A stretch of DNA of 64,000 bases from the NCBI GenBank assembly GCA_030761205.1, contig JAULJL010000015.1:14389501-14453500 (forward strand), in the 5' to 3' direction. This DNA is from Fremontodendron californicum (taxonomy: Eukaryota > Streptophyta > Magnoliopsida > Malvales > Malvaceae). Under the pieces are notes generated by a model. That model made no database searches and was not told the DNA's origin. It saw nothing but the letters and a program-made list of their open reading frames with translations. The position numbers and the translations under genes were made by a program. Of the stretch, positions 23,101-32,954 are shown piece by piece. How positions within the stretch are numbered: position 1 is the first letter of the stretch; every line of letters begins with the position of its first letter.

Positions 23101-24589
23101 TGATAACTCGTATAATTATATAGTTTTTAGTTATGTTTTATTATTGTTTTGTGTCAAATACGAGTTATTATTGCTTAGTCTAATTGTGTTTATGATTTTT
23201 TATATTTTTATGCAATTTGGTGTTTTTCACAAGTTTCTTTGAGTGATTTCAGATTACTAGAATTAAGGGCAAATCCAGTTCAGTTTCAGTTCCGACACCG
23301 TTTGCCATATCAGCTATATCTCGAGTTTCACTGAAGCAATAAGGATGAAATTTGTAGCCGTGCAAAGCTAAGAGGCATATCTATCTTTTTCATGTTTTAC
23401 ACTTCTTGAAACGGAGTCGTTTTCCCTATCGAAATCGACCATCAAGTTGGCTGATGTGCAAAGACCTCTGTGCTGACCTGTTTTCGTATTTTGCCCATAT
23501 CTTCTTATCCACATCAGCAAATGATCTGATTCCAACGGCTATGGATCCGTAACTGATAGGGGTATATTTTCTCGAAGACCATTTGATCAGATCGAGCCTC
23601 CAACATTGACAAAATCGACCATCAAGCTGGCTGATCAGAATTGTCATACAATATGATGAAAATTGTTAGAAAAATGCACCCACCTATTATACCTACCTTT
23701 GAAATTTGTAAGCTTGTCTCTTGTCATTTAGCTCTCCAAAATGTGTATAAATAGAGGGCCTTGGATGAGCAACATTATAGATTGGTAGGATATTAGCCAT
23801 TGTAATAAAATTCTCTAAGTTTTCTTTTTCTTTCCTTTCTCTAGTTTTCTTTTTCTTTATTTACTTATGCTTCTTACATTTCTTTTCATTTTATTCATAT
23901 CTAGTATGTGTTGCTAATCATATTGTTGAGGTGATGTGGTGAAGCTCTTGGTAAATGCTAAGGTTAGTCTCTTAAACATGAGCTAAAATGAATCATCATT
24001 TATAAACACTAGTATAGATAATATTTTCTTTTGGTTTAAAATCATACTTACAAAGTAGGGATCTTGATTCATTATTGACAAGGAAAATGGCACAGTAAAT
24101 GCTTGGTTTCATAACCTTGATTTGTTGTAGACATATACCTTGGCATAAGGAATGCTTGGACTCTTTTTATGAGTTTTGAGGACACCAAATGAACATAATA
24201 TCATATGCTATGGACGTTGGACAATTTGGACTGAATTGCTAAACCTTCCGATTGGAACCTCCTTTATGTGTGGATTTCAATTGTGTAATAAAATAAGATT
24301 AATCTTAGCATAACACCAAGAGTGGATTCTCTAACCTCAACATCTTTTCTTATTGTTTTTTATATCTTGTTCAATTTCTTTTATATTTTGTTTATTTTGT
24401 TCTCTAATATCTTGTTTATCTTATTTTGTTGTTGATTCCCTAATATCTTGTTTACTTTCTTTGTCTTATATATTTATAAACTTATACTTACTAATACGCT
24501 TCCCTGTGGTTCGACCTCGGACACCCGAGAATTTATTACTTGAAAATAACCTGCACTTGGGTTTACAACTCTTAATTGAGTCTCCATCA
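23101..24589 (+). repeat. LTR 1 of the Athila-like array
   Basis: 1489 bp, from TGATAACTCGTATAATTATA to TCTCCATCA. TATA-like TATAAATAGAG near 23747 probably drives the genomic RNA. Compared with LTR 2 it has about ten differences, all in the first 700 bp. A 141-codon open frame at 24353 is LTR sequence, not a gene. Confidence 0.95.
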
Positions 24590-24595
24590 AGTTTT

Positions 24596-24613
24596 TGGCG
24601 CCGTTGCCGGGGA
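24596..24613 (+). promoter_or_regulatory. Primer-binding site, Asp-tRNA type (internal copy 1)
   Basis: TGGCGCCGTTGCCGGGGA, six bases after LTR 1, is the site typical of Athila/Tat elements. The second copy is at 32732-32749. Confidence 0.9.
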
Positions 24614-24647
24614 AGCAATACTAAGTATATAAGTATATTTATTTTTA

Positions 24648-24754
24648 TTGGCTGGTTATACCGCCTAATTTGTATATTAACTTTGTTTTATTGGCTGGTT
24701 ATACCGTCTAATTTAGTATATATATTTTTTGGCTGGTTATACCGCCTAATTTTC
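24648..24754 (+). repeat. Triple repeat of TTGGCTGGTTATACCGCC after the primer site
   Basis: Three units spaced about 40 nt apart in the untranslated leader, between the primer site and gag. The second unit has GTC for GCC. Copy 2 has the same array at 32784-32890. Position suggests a packaging or translation element, which is inference. Confidence 0.8.
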
Positions 24755-24818
24755 TATATATTTATATTTATATTGTAAAGTTTATATTTATATATTATCT
24801 ATTTATTAACTTTGTTTT

Positions 24819-27557
24819 ATGCTTGTTTGGCGACGTGATCTTAGATCTCGTCGTTTAGTTAGATTTTATTGTGAAACTTTTTCAGGTAATCTTTCTAATA
24901 CAACTCCTAACATGGCTGGCAATGAAAGTGTTCATGCTGAAGATGAGAACAGACAAGTACGCACCATGCGTGACTACTTGCAACCAACTCGAAGCTCATC
25001 ACCCTCTTGTTTTATTTTTCCTCTCAATGCAAACAACTTTTGTTTTAAACCAGGTATGATAGCTTTGCTTCCAAATTTCCATGGGTTAGAATCGGAAAGT
25101 GCTTACTCGTTTCTAAAAGACTTCGAAGATGTATGTGTCACCTTTAATGACCAACAATGTACAAATGAAATTGTCAAGCTAAAATTATTTCCTTTTTCTT
25201 TAAAAGATAAAGCAAAAATTTGGATTCATAATTTAAAACCAAGGTCAATTGGCACATGGCAAGAATTACAAACTGAGTTTCTAAAGAAATTTTTCCCAGC
25301 ACATAAAACTACTGCTTTGAAAAGACAGATTCAAAATTTCAATCAAAATCAAAATGAAGCATTTTTTCAGTGCTGGGAGCGTTTTAAAGATTTGTTAAGT
25401 TCTTGTCCACATCATGGTTTTGAAAAATGGCGTCTTATTAGTTTCTTTTATGAAAGTTTAACTCCCGAAACTAAACAATTTGTTGAAACAATGTGTAACG
25501 GTGAGTTTCTAGAAAAAGAACCTGAAGAAGCCTTTGACTACTTAGACCATTTGGCAGATAACTCTCAAGCCTGGCACACAGATAATTCCTCTGAAAGTTC
25601 CAATAGATCTAATCTTGTTTCTAACAGAGGTAAATATCATTTTAGTCAAGAAGATGAGATAAAAGCTAAAGTAGCTAATTTGGATAGAAAGATTGAAGCC
25701 ATGGAACTTAGAGAAGTAAAAGAAGTCAAAACGGTTAAAAATGAAGAAAGTTGTGGAATTTGTGAAATCATGGGACACCCCACTTCTGAATGTCCAAACA
25801 TTCCCATTCTTAAAGAAGCGTTGCATGATCAAGTAAATTCCATAAACACATTTAAAAAGCCTTTTCCTTCTTCTTACTCTGAAACGTATAACCCTGAATG
25901 GAGAAATCATCCCAACTTCAGTTGGCGGAATAATAATCATGTTCAGGTACCACAATCTCAAAAGCCGGGAAACACTTTTTCCTATCAACCTTCACGTGTA
26001 CAAACCTTGGAAGAGACATTGCAAGCATTCATGCAAACACAAGCAAATGTGAATAACCAAACTTCACAGGACATCAATGAGATCAAAAACACCTTGTCCA
26101 CATTGACAGCTTCATTACGCACTCAAGAAAAATGTAAGTTTCCTGCTCAACCTCAGCCTAACCCTTCTACTCAATGTCTTGTTTCTTGCTCCAATGAAAC
26201 TCAACAGGAAAATGCCAGTTCTATCACAACTCTTCGAAGTGGAAAGGAAATTGACAAAAAGATTCCATCAAAAGACCAAGATCCTCCTTCCCCTCCGAAA
26301 AGTATTGGTAAGGATGATGGTAAGTCTGAACTTCTTGAAAATTTGGACAAAGAAAAAAGTATGCATCCTGCTCCTTTTCCTCAAAGGTTGCAAACAATAA
26401 AGAATTTGAATCAAAATGCAGAAATTTATGAACTTTTCAAACAAGTTAAGATTAACATTCCTTTATTGGATGCAATCAAACAAGTTCCATCTTATGCTAA
26501 ATTTTTGAAGGACATGTGCACATTTAAAAGGAAACATAATGTACAAAAGAAAGCATTTCTGACGGAAAGTGTGAGCTCAATCATTCAGCACCTTACTCTA
26601 CCAAAATTCAAAGATCCTGGATGTCCAACAATCTCATACATCATTGGAAACACTAGAATAGAACGTGCATTGCTTGATCTTGGTGCTAGTGTTAATCTTT
26701 TGCCTTTTTCTGTTTATCAACAGTTAGGTTTAGGTGAACTCAAGGAAACACCTGTTACACTTCAACTAGCTGATCGTTCTGTAAAAATTCCTCGAGGGAT
26801 AGTTGAAGATGTTTTGGTTCAAATTGATAATTTTTACTTCCCTGTTGATTTTATTGTTTTGGATACACATCCTGTTTCAAATCCAAATGTTCAAATTTCT
26901 GTTATATTAGGCCGTCCATTTCTTGCAACTTCTAATGCTCTGATAAATTGCAGGAATGGTATGTTGAACATTTCTTTTGGAAATATGACTTTAGAATTAA
27001 ATGTGTTCAACATTTGCAAGCAACCTGGTGATGATTCAGAAGTACATGAAGTGGATTTCATTGAAGAACTTGTTCATGAACATCTCACCACTACCACATT
27101 CCATGATCCTTTAGAAGCTTATTTAATTGAATGTGAGTTTGATAATGCTTCAGAAATTTCACACACTGATTCTTTGTTAAATTCTTTTCAGGTTAAGCAT
27201 TGTTGGAAACAAAAGTTTGAGGAACTCAAAAATGATGCATATGAGAATTCTAAAATTCATAAAAAAAGAACTAAAGCCTTTCATGACAAGTTAATTTCAA
27301 GAAAAACATTTGATGTTGGGCAAAAAGTTCTACTTTATAATTCTAGACTTCACATATTTCCTGGTAAGTTGAGATCAAGATGGACTGGCCCATTTGTGGT
27401 TAAGCATGTATATCATTATGGAGCAGTTGACATTGAGAATCCTCAAAATGGTAACGTATTCAAGGTAAATGGACAAAGACTCAAACTCTTTTTGGAAAAT
27501 CATGTTACTCAAGAAGAGGTTGTTTTTCTTTCTGATCCTTGTTTTGAAAATAACTAG
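24819..27557 (+). CDS. Gag-protease fused to integrase C-terminus (copy 1)
   Basis: A 912-residue intact frame. Residues about 70-240 are a Retrotrans_gag capsid domain (FHGLESESAYSFLKDFEDVC, then WERFKDLLSSCPHHG). A CCHC knuckle lies near residue 312 (CGICEIMGHPTSEC). The retroviral-type aspartic protease has LLDLGASVNLLP with catalytic D620. From about residue 800 the frame jumps to the integrase C-terminal domain (KAFHDKLISRKTFDVGQKVL, then RSRWTGPFVV). Reverse transcriptase, RNase H and the integrase catalytic core are absent, in frame. This would make capsids and protease but needs polymerase from a partner. The fusion resembles an internal deletion inherited by the whole lineage, since both copies carry it. 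Confidence 0.93.
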   Translation: MLVWRRDLRSRRLVRFYCETFSGNLSNTTPNMAGNESVHAEDENRQVRTMRDYLQPTRSSSPSCFIFPLNANNFCFKPGMIALLPNFHGLESESAYSFLKDFEDVCVTFNDQQCTNEIVKLKLFPFSLKDKAKIWIHNLKPRSIGTWQELQTEFLKKFFPAHKTTALKRQIQNFNQNQNEAFFQCWERFKDLLSSCPHHGFEKWRLISFFYESLTPETKQFVETMCNGEFLEKEPEEAFDYLDHLADNSQAWHTDNSSESSNRSNLVSNRGKYHFSQEDEIKAKVANLDRKIEAMELREVKEVKTVKNEESCGICEIMGHPTSECPNIPILKEALHDQVNSINTFKKPFPSSYSETYNPEWRNHPNFSWRNNNHVQVPQSQKPGNTFSYQPSRVQTLEETLQAFMQTQANVNNQTSQDINEIKNTLSTLTASLRTQEKCKFPAQPQPNPSTQCLVSCSNETQQENASSITTLRSGKEIDKKIPSKDQDPPSPPKSIGKDDGKSELLENLDKEKSMHPAPFPQRLQTIKNLNQNAEIYELFKQVKINIPLLDAIKQVPSYAKFLKDMCTFKRKHNVQKKAFLTESVSSIIQHLTLPKFKDPGCPTISYIIGNTRIERALLDLGASVNLLPFSVYQQLGLGELKETPVTLQLADRSVKIPRGIVEDVLVQIDNFYFPVDFIVLDTHPVSNPNVQISVILGRPFLATSNALINCRNGMLNISFGNMTLELNVFNICKQPGDDSEVHEVDFIEELVHEHLTTTTFHDPLEAYLIECEFDNASEISHTDSLLNSFQVKHCWKQKFEELKNDAYENSKIHKKRTKAFHDKLISRKTFDVGQKVLLYNSRLHIFPGKLRSRWTGPFVVKHVYHYGAVDIENPQNGNVFKVNGQRLKLFLENHVTQEEVVFLSDPCFENN

Positions 27558-27707
27558 ATGTAAATATAATTTTTATTTTTTTTAACCCCGGTTAAATGGC
27601 GGATAACGGTACTCCGTGATTATTTAAGTCGGTTCCATCAGCTACCCACAAAACTGATATTGTCTATAAATTTCTCTTTCAATTTCTTTTTCATTTTTTT
27701 TTTCAAG
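27558..27707 (+). promoter_or_regulatory. Leader between gag and the virus-like ORF (copy 1)
   Basis: Contains CTATAAATT (27664), a TATA-like word 44 nt before the next ATG. A pyrimidine tract ends in TTTTTCAAG directly before that ATG, which could serve as a 3' splice acceptor. A short palindrome TTAACCCCGGTTAA is near 27583. Either an internal promoter or splicing could express the downstream ORF. The same sequence precedes copy 2 at 35694-35843. Confidence 0.4.
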
Positions 27708-28244
27708 ATGGATGATATTCTCACAAGATTGCAGAAACGATTTCCTCATTTTCCTCGAAATATTTTACTGAAGCTTTACCAAGTTCGATTTGAAAGATTA
27801 AGAATGCTTATGCACAAAGGGATTCCTGAAGACATACGTTGGATAATTGAAGCCAAGGTACGTGAAGATGAATATCTTCCTGTTTTGCATTTACCAGGTA
27901 CAGGTAGAAGCACTTTTGCAAAGAAGCGACGAGCAAAGCGCATGAGTTCAAATTGCCACAAATGTGCACGATGGACGTGTAACGGTAAATGTCGTTCTAT
28001 TGGGATTCCGTCCTCTAATCGAGATGATAAAATTGAATTCATTAAGGATGGACTGAGTAAGGAGAATTTGGGTAATATCCAACTTTCTCTTGAGACGCAT
28101 CCTAGTGGAGACGTACAAAGAGAAATTCTTGATTTATGGCCGCAATTCCAAAGGGAATGGCAACATCTTGGGAATCTGATGTTAAAAGACCCTGTTTGCC
28201 AGCTTGTAAGAAAACTGGATGGGAAGCATATCCTTGACTCATAG
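27708..28244 (+). CDS. Carla-like virus nucleic-acid-binding protein homologue (copy 1)
   Basis: 178 codons, intact, starting MDDILTRLQKRF. The centre (about residues 65-105) has GTGRSTFAKKRRAKR followed by CHKCARWTCNGKC (C-x2-C-x4-C-x3-C) and then EFIKDG. The order basic GRS..A..RRA stretch, cysteine cluster and FI-x-x-G is the layout of the small cysteine-rich nucleic-acid-binding proteins of carlaviruses and relatives. Those bind RNA and in some viruses affect host defence. The match is by motif only and no search was run. It sits downstream of the integrase relic, the env-like position in Athila elements. The frame stays open 23 codons beyond the TAG at 28242. A splice donor at 28206 could instead remove the stop and join it to the LOG exon. 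Confidence 0.6.
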   Translation: MDDILTRLQKRFPHFPRNILLKLYQVRFERLRMLMHKGIPEDIRWIIEAKVREDEYLPVLHLPGTGRSTFAKKRRAKRMSSNCHKCARWTCNGKCRSIGIPSSNRDDKIEFIKDGLSKENLGNIQLSLETHPSGDVQREILDLWPQFQREWQHLGNLMLKDPVCQLVRKLDGKHILDS

Positions 28245-28589
28245 AAGGCGTTTAAGCCGTTTCTGGACGTAAAACCAGAGGAAGATGTGAGCCACAATCA
28301 CAACTACAATAAATGACTTCTCAGCTTTTGGTTTGATTTGCAATAATTTTATTTCAGTTTAATTTACGTGTTGTTCGATTTGTGTAATTATTCTCGTATT
28401 TTTTGCATTGGACTTTTACGGTTGATTTTTCTTCTCTTTTTGATTTTCTTCCTGAAATCACGCAAAAATCTTTTGTTAGGTTAACATTTTCTTCTGACAG
28501 GTCAAATACACTTTCGGCGACATTATTACTCTTGTCTGATTCACTACTCGGTCCTCTATATATTACACCATGTACTCATTCTCTTTCAG
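28206..28589 (+). other. Predicted phase-0 intron between binding-protein ORF and LOG (copy 1)
   Basis: Donor CTT|GTAAGAAA at 28206. Acceptor CATTCTCTTTCAG| at 28589 is preceded by a U-rich stretch. Both flanking exons use the same frame and the cut falls between codons on both sides, so removing these 384 nt joins residue 166 of the binding-protein ORF to a 220-codon LOG exon. The interior is markedly U-rich, as plant introns are, and contains the TAG and TGA stops. Not demonstrated; RNA evidence would decide. Confidence 0.55.
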
Positions 28590-29252
28590 GCACTCGAAAA
28601 AAAAAAGGAAAGTACTTCGTCCCAGCGCATTAAACAAATTTGTGTCTTTGGAGGTGCTTATCCAGGGAAAAATAACATATTCGCTAATGAAGCCATAAGA
28701 GTTGGAGTAATACTTGCCCAACAAAAGATCCACTTGATTTATGGAGGCGGTAGTACGGGTTTAATGGGAGCAATCGCTACAGCAGCACACGCCGGAGGAA
28801 GTCCAGTTCTAGGAATCGTGCCAAAACTATTCACAGATTTTTGTGGACCTACCGTGGGTAAGGAAATACAAGTCTGGAGTATCCCTGAACGGATGACAAT
28901 CATGTACCATTCTGCCGATGCATTCATTGCTTTACCAGGAGGTCTGGGTACATTGGAAGAAATAGCTTGCGTGGCTTCTTGGTCATCTTTGGTCACAAAT
29001 AAAAAACCCATTGGTTTGCTTAATATTAATGGTTATTTTAGTAATTTGCTTTCATATTTAGATAATGCTGTGGATAATGGATTCATGTTTTCAGAGGCAA
29101 GGAGAACCATAATTTCTGCTACAACCATTGAAGATTTACTCAAAAAGCTCCAAGCTTATGAGTATTTATCTGCTACGGTTGTTTCGCAAACGTTCGGAAA
29201 AAGAAAAAGAGATATGGACGAGCAAGGAGTGGATTGCACTTTGTCTTTGTGA
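28590..29252 (+). CDS. LOG-type cytokinin riboside 5'-monophosphate phosphoribohydrolase domain (copy 1)
   Basis: LOG enzymes release active cytokinin bases from their riboside monophosphates in one step. The 220-codon frame has the family order: ICVFGGAYPGKN near the start, IYGGGSTGLMGA, VLGIVPK, an Arg in IPERMTIM, then ADAFIALPGGLGTLEE containing the catalytic PGGxGTxxE motif (28935-28961), and KKPIGLLNINGY. Length equals a complete plant LOG. It is intronless where host LOG genes have several introns, which points to capture from RNA. No in-frame ATG precedes ICVF, so it is probably translated as the second part of a spliced fusion. The basic tail GKRKRD is unusual. The canonical CVFCGS reads CVFGGA. 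Identity is very likely; activity is untested. Confidence 0.88.
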   Translation, partial: ALEKKKESTSSQRIKQICVFGGAYPGKNNIFANEAIRVGVILAQQKIHLIYGGGSTGLMGAIATAAHAGGSPVLGIVPKLFTDFCGPTVGKEIQVWSIPERMTIMYHSADAFIALPGGLGTLEEIACVASWSSLVTNKKPIGLLNINGYFSNLLSYLDNAVDNGFMFSEARRTIISATTIEDLLKKLQAYEYLSATVVSQTFGKRKRDMDEQGVDCTLSL

Positions 29253-31221
29253 CATTATCTAACATTTTGTTTGTTGTGTCTCAGTTATAATAAGTGGTTA
29301 GCAACCTCTGCAGGTAATATCTCCTAAATTCTACCTTTAGTAGGGGGTAAGGGACATATTTCGCTAATTTTAAAAAAAAAAAAAAAAAAGTTTGTTGTGT
29401 TTTAAGCAATTTAGAAGTATTCATTCTGAACAAGGTCTGAGTAAGGGAGACTTGAGACATACCTTGTCAGTTTGATTTTAATCTTTTTATGTTTACTTGT
29501 TAATTTTTGTTTAGTATTTTAGGATTATTTAGGTTGCATGAGTTTGTTTTGTTTTGAGTCTTAGTTATTCCTATTCTTATGTTATTAGTTCTTTTCTCTT
29601 ACACATGATTCTTTCATTTGGGTTAATAGACTTACATTGAGGACAATGTAAGAATTAAGTGTGGGGGGAACGATTTAGGATTTCTTTTATTTTTGTCTAC
29701 TATTTTTTTTATGAGTCTTTATTATTATTATTATTATTATTTTTTAGTGTGTTTTAGTTCCTTTTAATACAATGATGAGATATGAATTGCATAAGTCTAA
29801 AACAGATTTATTAGTGAGAAGATTTTCATGAGAATTGAGCTTGATGTCAACCTTTTTATGAGCCAATGTTAATATGATATGTTGATTGAGAAAGAAGCAT
29901 GTTTAGACTTAATCTGACTTGTATAATCATCCTTGTGAGTTTTTGAGCCTATAATGATTGATGCATTATACAAATCAATCTAATTTCTTTCTTGAGTGCT
30001 CTTATGATTACATGATTCTCTAGAACTTGCTTTAAACCGTTTGAGACTATATTGATACATGTGACAACATGAATATGATAGAGGCATTAGGATTATAACC
30101 AGAGCCAAACAGCCATCCATTATTAATGTTCTAAGAGAACATCCCCACTAGTGAGCCAATTTGAGCCTACATTAAATATGCTATTTTATTGGTAACCAGA
30201 ACTTACACCTAGCCTAAATATACTTATATCCTTACCCTTGTTCTAAAGATGGATTATATATTTTGAGACATATTGCAAAAAAACAAGGGATATTTTTAGT
30301 TGAAAATTTGGGTTAGAAACAAAAGATAAGTGTGGGGGAAGAAAAGAAAAGAAAAAGTCAAGAGAAAAAGAAAGGGATCATTGTTAAATACATTCCCATA
30401 TTCAAAAAAAAAAAAAAAAAAAATCTTCTCTTGAACTTCTAGTTAAAGTAAAGAAAAAGATGTTACAAAGTTGGTTAGAATGAAGCAAAGGCTCAACATG
30501 AATATTTAGCCTATGTGACTATGTACTTGTAAAGAGTTCTGAGAAATTTATTTGTATGATCTTATTATATCTCTAAACTCTATGAACTCTTTGGAACCTT
30601 TGTGATATCTTTATCCTTTTGTTCTTTAACCACATTATAACCCTTTGGCCCCATTATAACCTTGAATAAAGACCTCTTGATTTATGAAGTTGTATGATCT
30701 AAATAGTGGAGAATAGGTGGACAAGCAAGCATATGGTAGAAGTGTTTTCATGAGATTGATTGAGTGTAAACACTTTACCACTACTTTAAAGAGTGAAAAT
30801 CATGAGAGTATCCCATGTGAGAGGTTGAGATTAAGTTGAATATGCACTATTTTGATTGAAATATGTTATGTTAATATTGGCTTAACTCATTTATTTACAT
30901 TCAAGCATGAATTTTTGTGAAATTCTTTGAGTTATTGATTAGTTTATAAGACTTGTTCAAAGATTGTCTCTAATTTATATTGAAAGGATTAGGAGTAAAT
31001 ATTTTTAGTGTATGTAGTTTACTTATATTTTAGTTTTTCAATGTTTGTGAGTATCGTTCTAGCAAACCCTCACGAGACTAAACTCGTCCACTAGGGACAC
31101 CTAGGGGTTTAAAGGCTTGTGTCACATGCTAAGTGCCACCGTGATTTCCTACGAAAATGGATTAGATTAGATTTTCTTATTTTATTTTTATTGAGTCGTT
31201 GCTAGGGACTAGCAACAATCT
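29253..31221 (+). other. 3' non-coding region of internal copy 1
   Basis: About 2 kb with no supportable gene. It holds two extra polypurine-tract-like motifs, AAGTGTGGGGGGAA (29657) and AAGTGTGGGGGAAG (30328), similar to the true tract at the LTR. There is also a TTA microsatellite near 29725 and A-runs at 29371 and 30403. Such a long purine-motif-studded 3' region is typical of Athila-like elements. Confidence 0.6.
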
Positions 31222-31234
31222 AAGTGTGGGGGTG
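31222..31234 (+). promoter_or_regulatory. Polypurine tract of internal copy 1
   Basis: AAGTGTGGGGGTG directly abuts LTR 2. The same tract precedes LTR 3 at 39351-39363. Confidence 0.85.
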
Positions 31235-32725
31235 TGATAACTCGTATAATTATATAGTTTTTAGTTATGTTTTATTATTGTTTTGTGTCAAATACGAGTT
31301 ATTATTGCTTTGTCTAATTGTGTTTATGATTTTTTATATTTTTATGCAATTTGGTGTTTTTCACAAGTTTCTTTGAGTGATTTCAGATTACTAGAATTAA
31401 GGGCAAATCCAGTTCAGTTCCAGTTCCGACACCGTTTGCCATATCAGCTATATCTCGAGTTTCACAGAAGCAATAAGGCTGAAATTTGTAGCCGTGCAAA
31501 GCTAAGAGGCATATCTATCTTTTTCATGTTTTACACTTCTTGAAACGGAGTCGTTTTCCCTATCGAAATCGACCATCAAGTTGGCTGATGTGCAATGACG
31601 TCTGTGCTGACCTGTTTTCGTATTTTGCCCATATCTTCTTATCCACATCAGCAAATGATCTGATTCCAATGGCTATGGATCCGTAACTGATAGGGGTATA
31701 TGTTTCTAGAAGACCATTTGATCAGATCGAGGCTCCAACATTGACAAAATCGACCATCAAGCTGGCTGATCAGAATTGTCATACAATATGACGAAAATTG
31801 TTAGAAAAATGCACCCACCTATTATACCTACCTTTGAAATTTATAAAGCTTGTCTCTTGTCATTTAGCTCTCCAAAATGTGTATAAATAGAGGGCCTTGA
31901 ATGAGCAACATTATAGATTGGTAGGATATTAGCCATTGTAATAAAATTCTCTAAGTTTTCTTTTTCTTTCCTTTCTCTAGTTTTCTTTTTCTTTATTTAC
32001 TTATGCTTCTTACATTTCTTTTCATTTTATTCATATCTAGTATGTGTTGCTAATCATATTGTTGAGGTGATGTGGTGAAGCTCTTGGTAAATGCTAAGGT
32101 TAGTCTCTTAAACATGAGCTAAAATGAATCATCATTTATAAACACTAGTATAGATAATATTTTCTTTTGGTTTAAAATCATACTTACAAAGTAGGGATCT
32201 TGATTCATTATTGACAAGGAAAATGGCACAGTAAATGCTTGGTTTCATAACCTTGATTTGTTGTAGACATATACCTTGGCATAAGGAATGCTTGGACTCT
32301 TTTTATGAGTTTTGAGGACACCAAATGAACATAATATCATATGCTATGGACGTTGGACAATTTGGACTGAATTGCTAAACCTTCCGATTGGAACCTCCTT
32401 TATGTGTGGATTTCAATTGTGTAATAAAATAAGATTAATCTTAGCATAACACCAAGAGTGGATTCTCTAACCTCAACATCTTTTCTTATTGTTTTTTATA
32501 TCTTGTTCAATTTCTTTTATATTTTGTTTATTTTGTTCTCTAATATCTTGTTTATCTTATTTTGTTGTTGATTCCCTAATATCTTGTTTACTTTCTTTGT
32601 CTTATATATTTATAAACTTATACTTACTAATACGCTTCCCTGTGGTTCGACCTCGGACACCCGAGAATTTATTACTTGAAAATAACCTGCACTTGGGTTT
32701 ACAACTCTTAATTGAGTCTCCATCA
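31235..32725 (+). repeat. LTR 2 (shared middle LTR) of the array
   Basis: 1491 bp. It serves as 3' LTR for copy 1 and 5' LTR for copy 2. It has no target duplication. It differs from LTR 3 at about three positions. Confidence 0.95.
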
Positions 32726-32731
32726 AGTTTT

Positions 32732-32749
32732 TGGCGCCGTTGCCGGGGA
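32732..32749 (+). promoter_or_regulatory. Primer-binding site (internal copy 2)
   Basis: Identical to 24596-24613. Its presence after LTR 2 shows that copy 2 is a full internal region. The leader repeat array follows at 32784-32890. Confidence 0.9.
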
Positions 32750-32954
32750 AGCAATACTAAGTATATAAGTATATTTATTTTTATTGGCTGGTTATACCGC
32801 CTAATTTGTATATTAACTTTGTTTTATTGGCTGGTTATACCGTCTAATTTAGTATATATATTTTTTGGCTGGTTATACCGCCTAATTTTCTATATATTTA
32901 TATTTATATTGTAAAGTTTATATTTATATATTATCTATTTATTAACTTTGTTTT

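Noticed and set aside
24353..24778. 141-codon open frame starting MFFISCSISF, also at 32489 and in part at 40618
   Set aside because: It lies inside the LTRs and leader; the third copy runs from LTR 3 into LINE sequence. Composition and position mark it as chance.
25542..25988. 148-codon minus-strand frame, duplicated at 33678
   Set aside because: Antisense shadow of gag; no domain.
27776..28297. 173-codon minus-strand frame, duplicated at 35912
   Set aside because: Antisense to the binding-protein ORF. The plus frame has the basic and cysteine motifs and the better start context.
28242..28316. Stop-codon readthrough after TAG at 28242, frame open 23 more codons
   Set aside because: The context lacks a known readthrough motif and the splice model explains the arrangement better.
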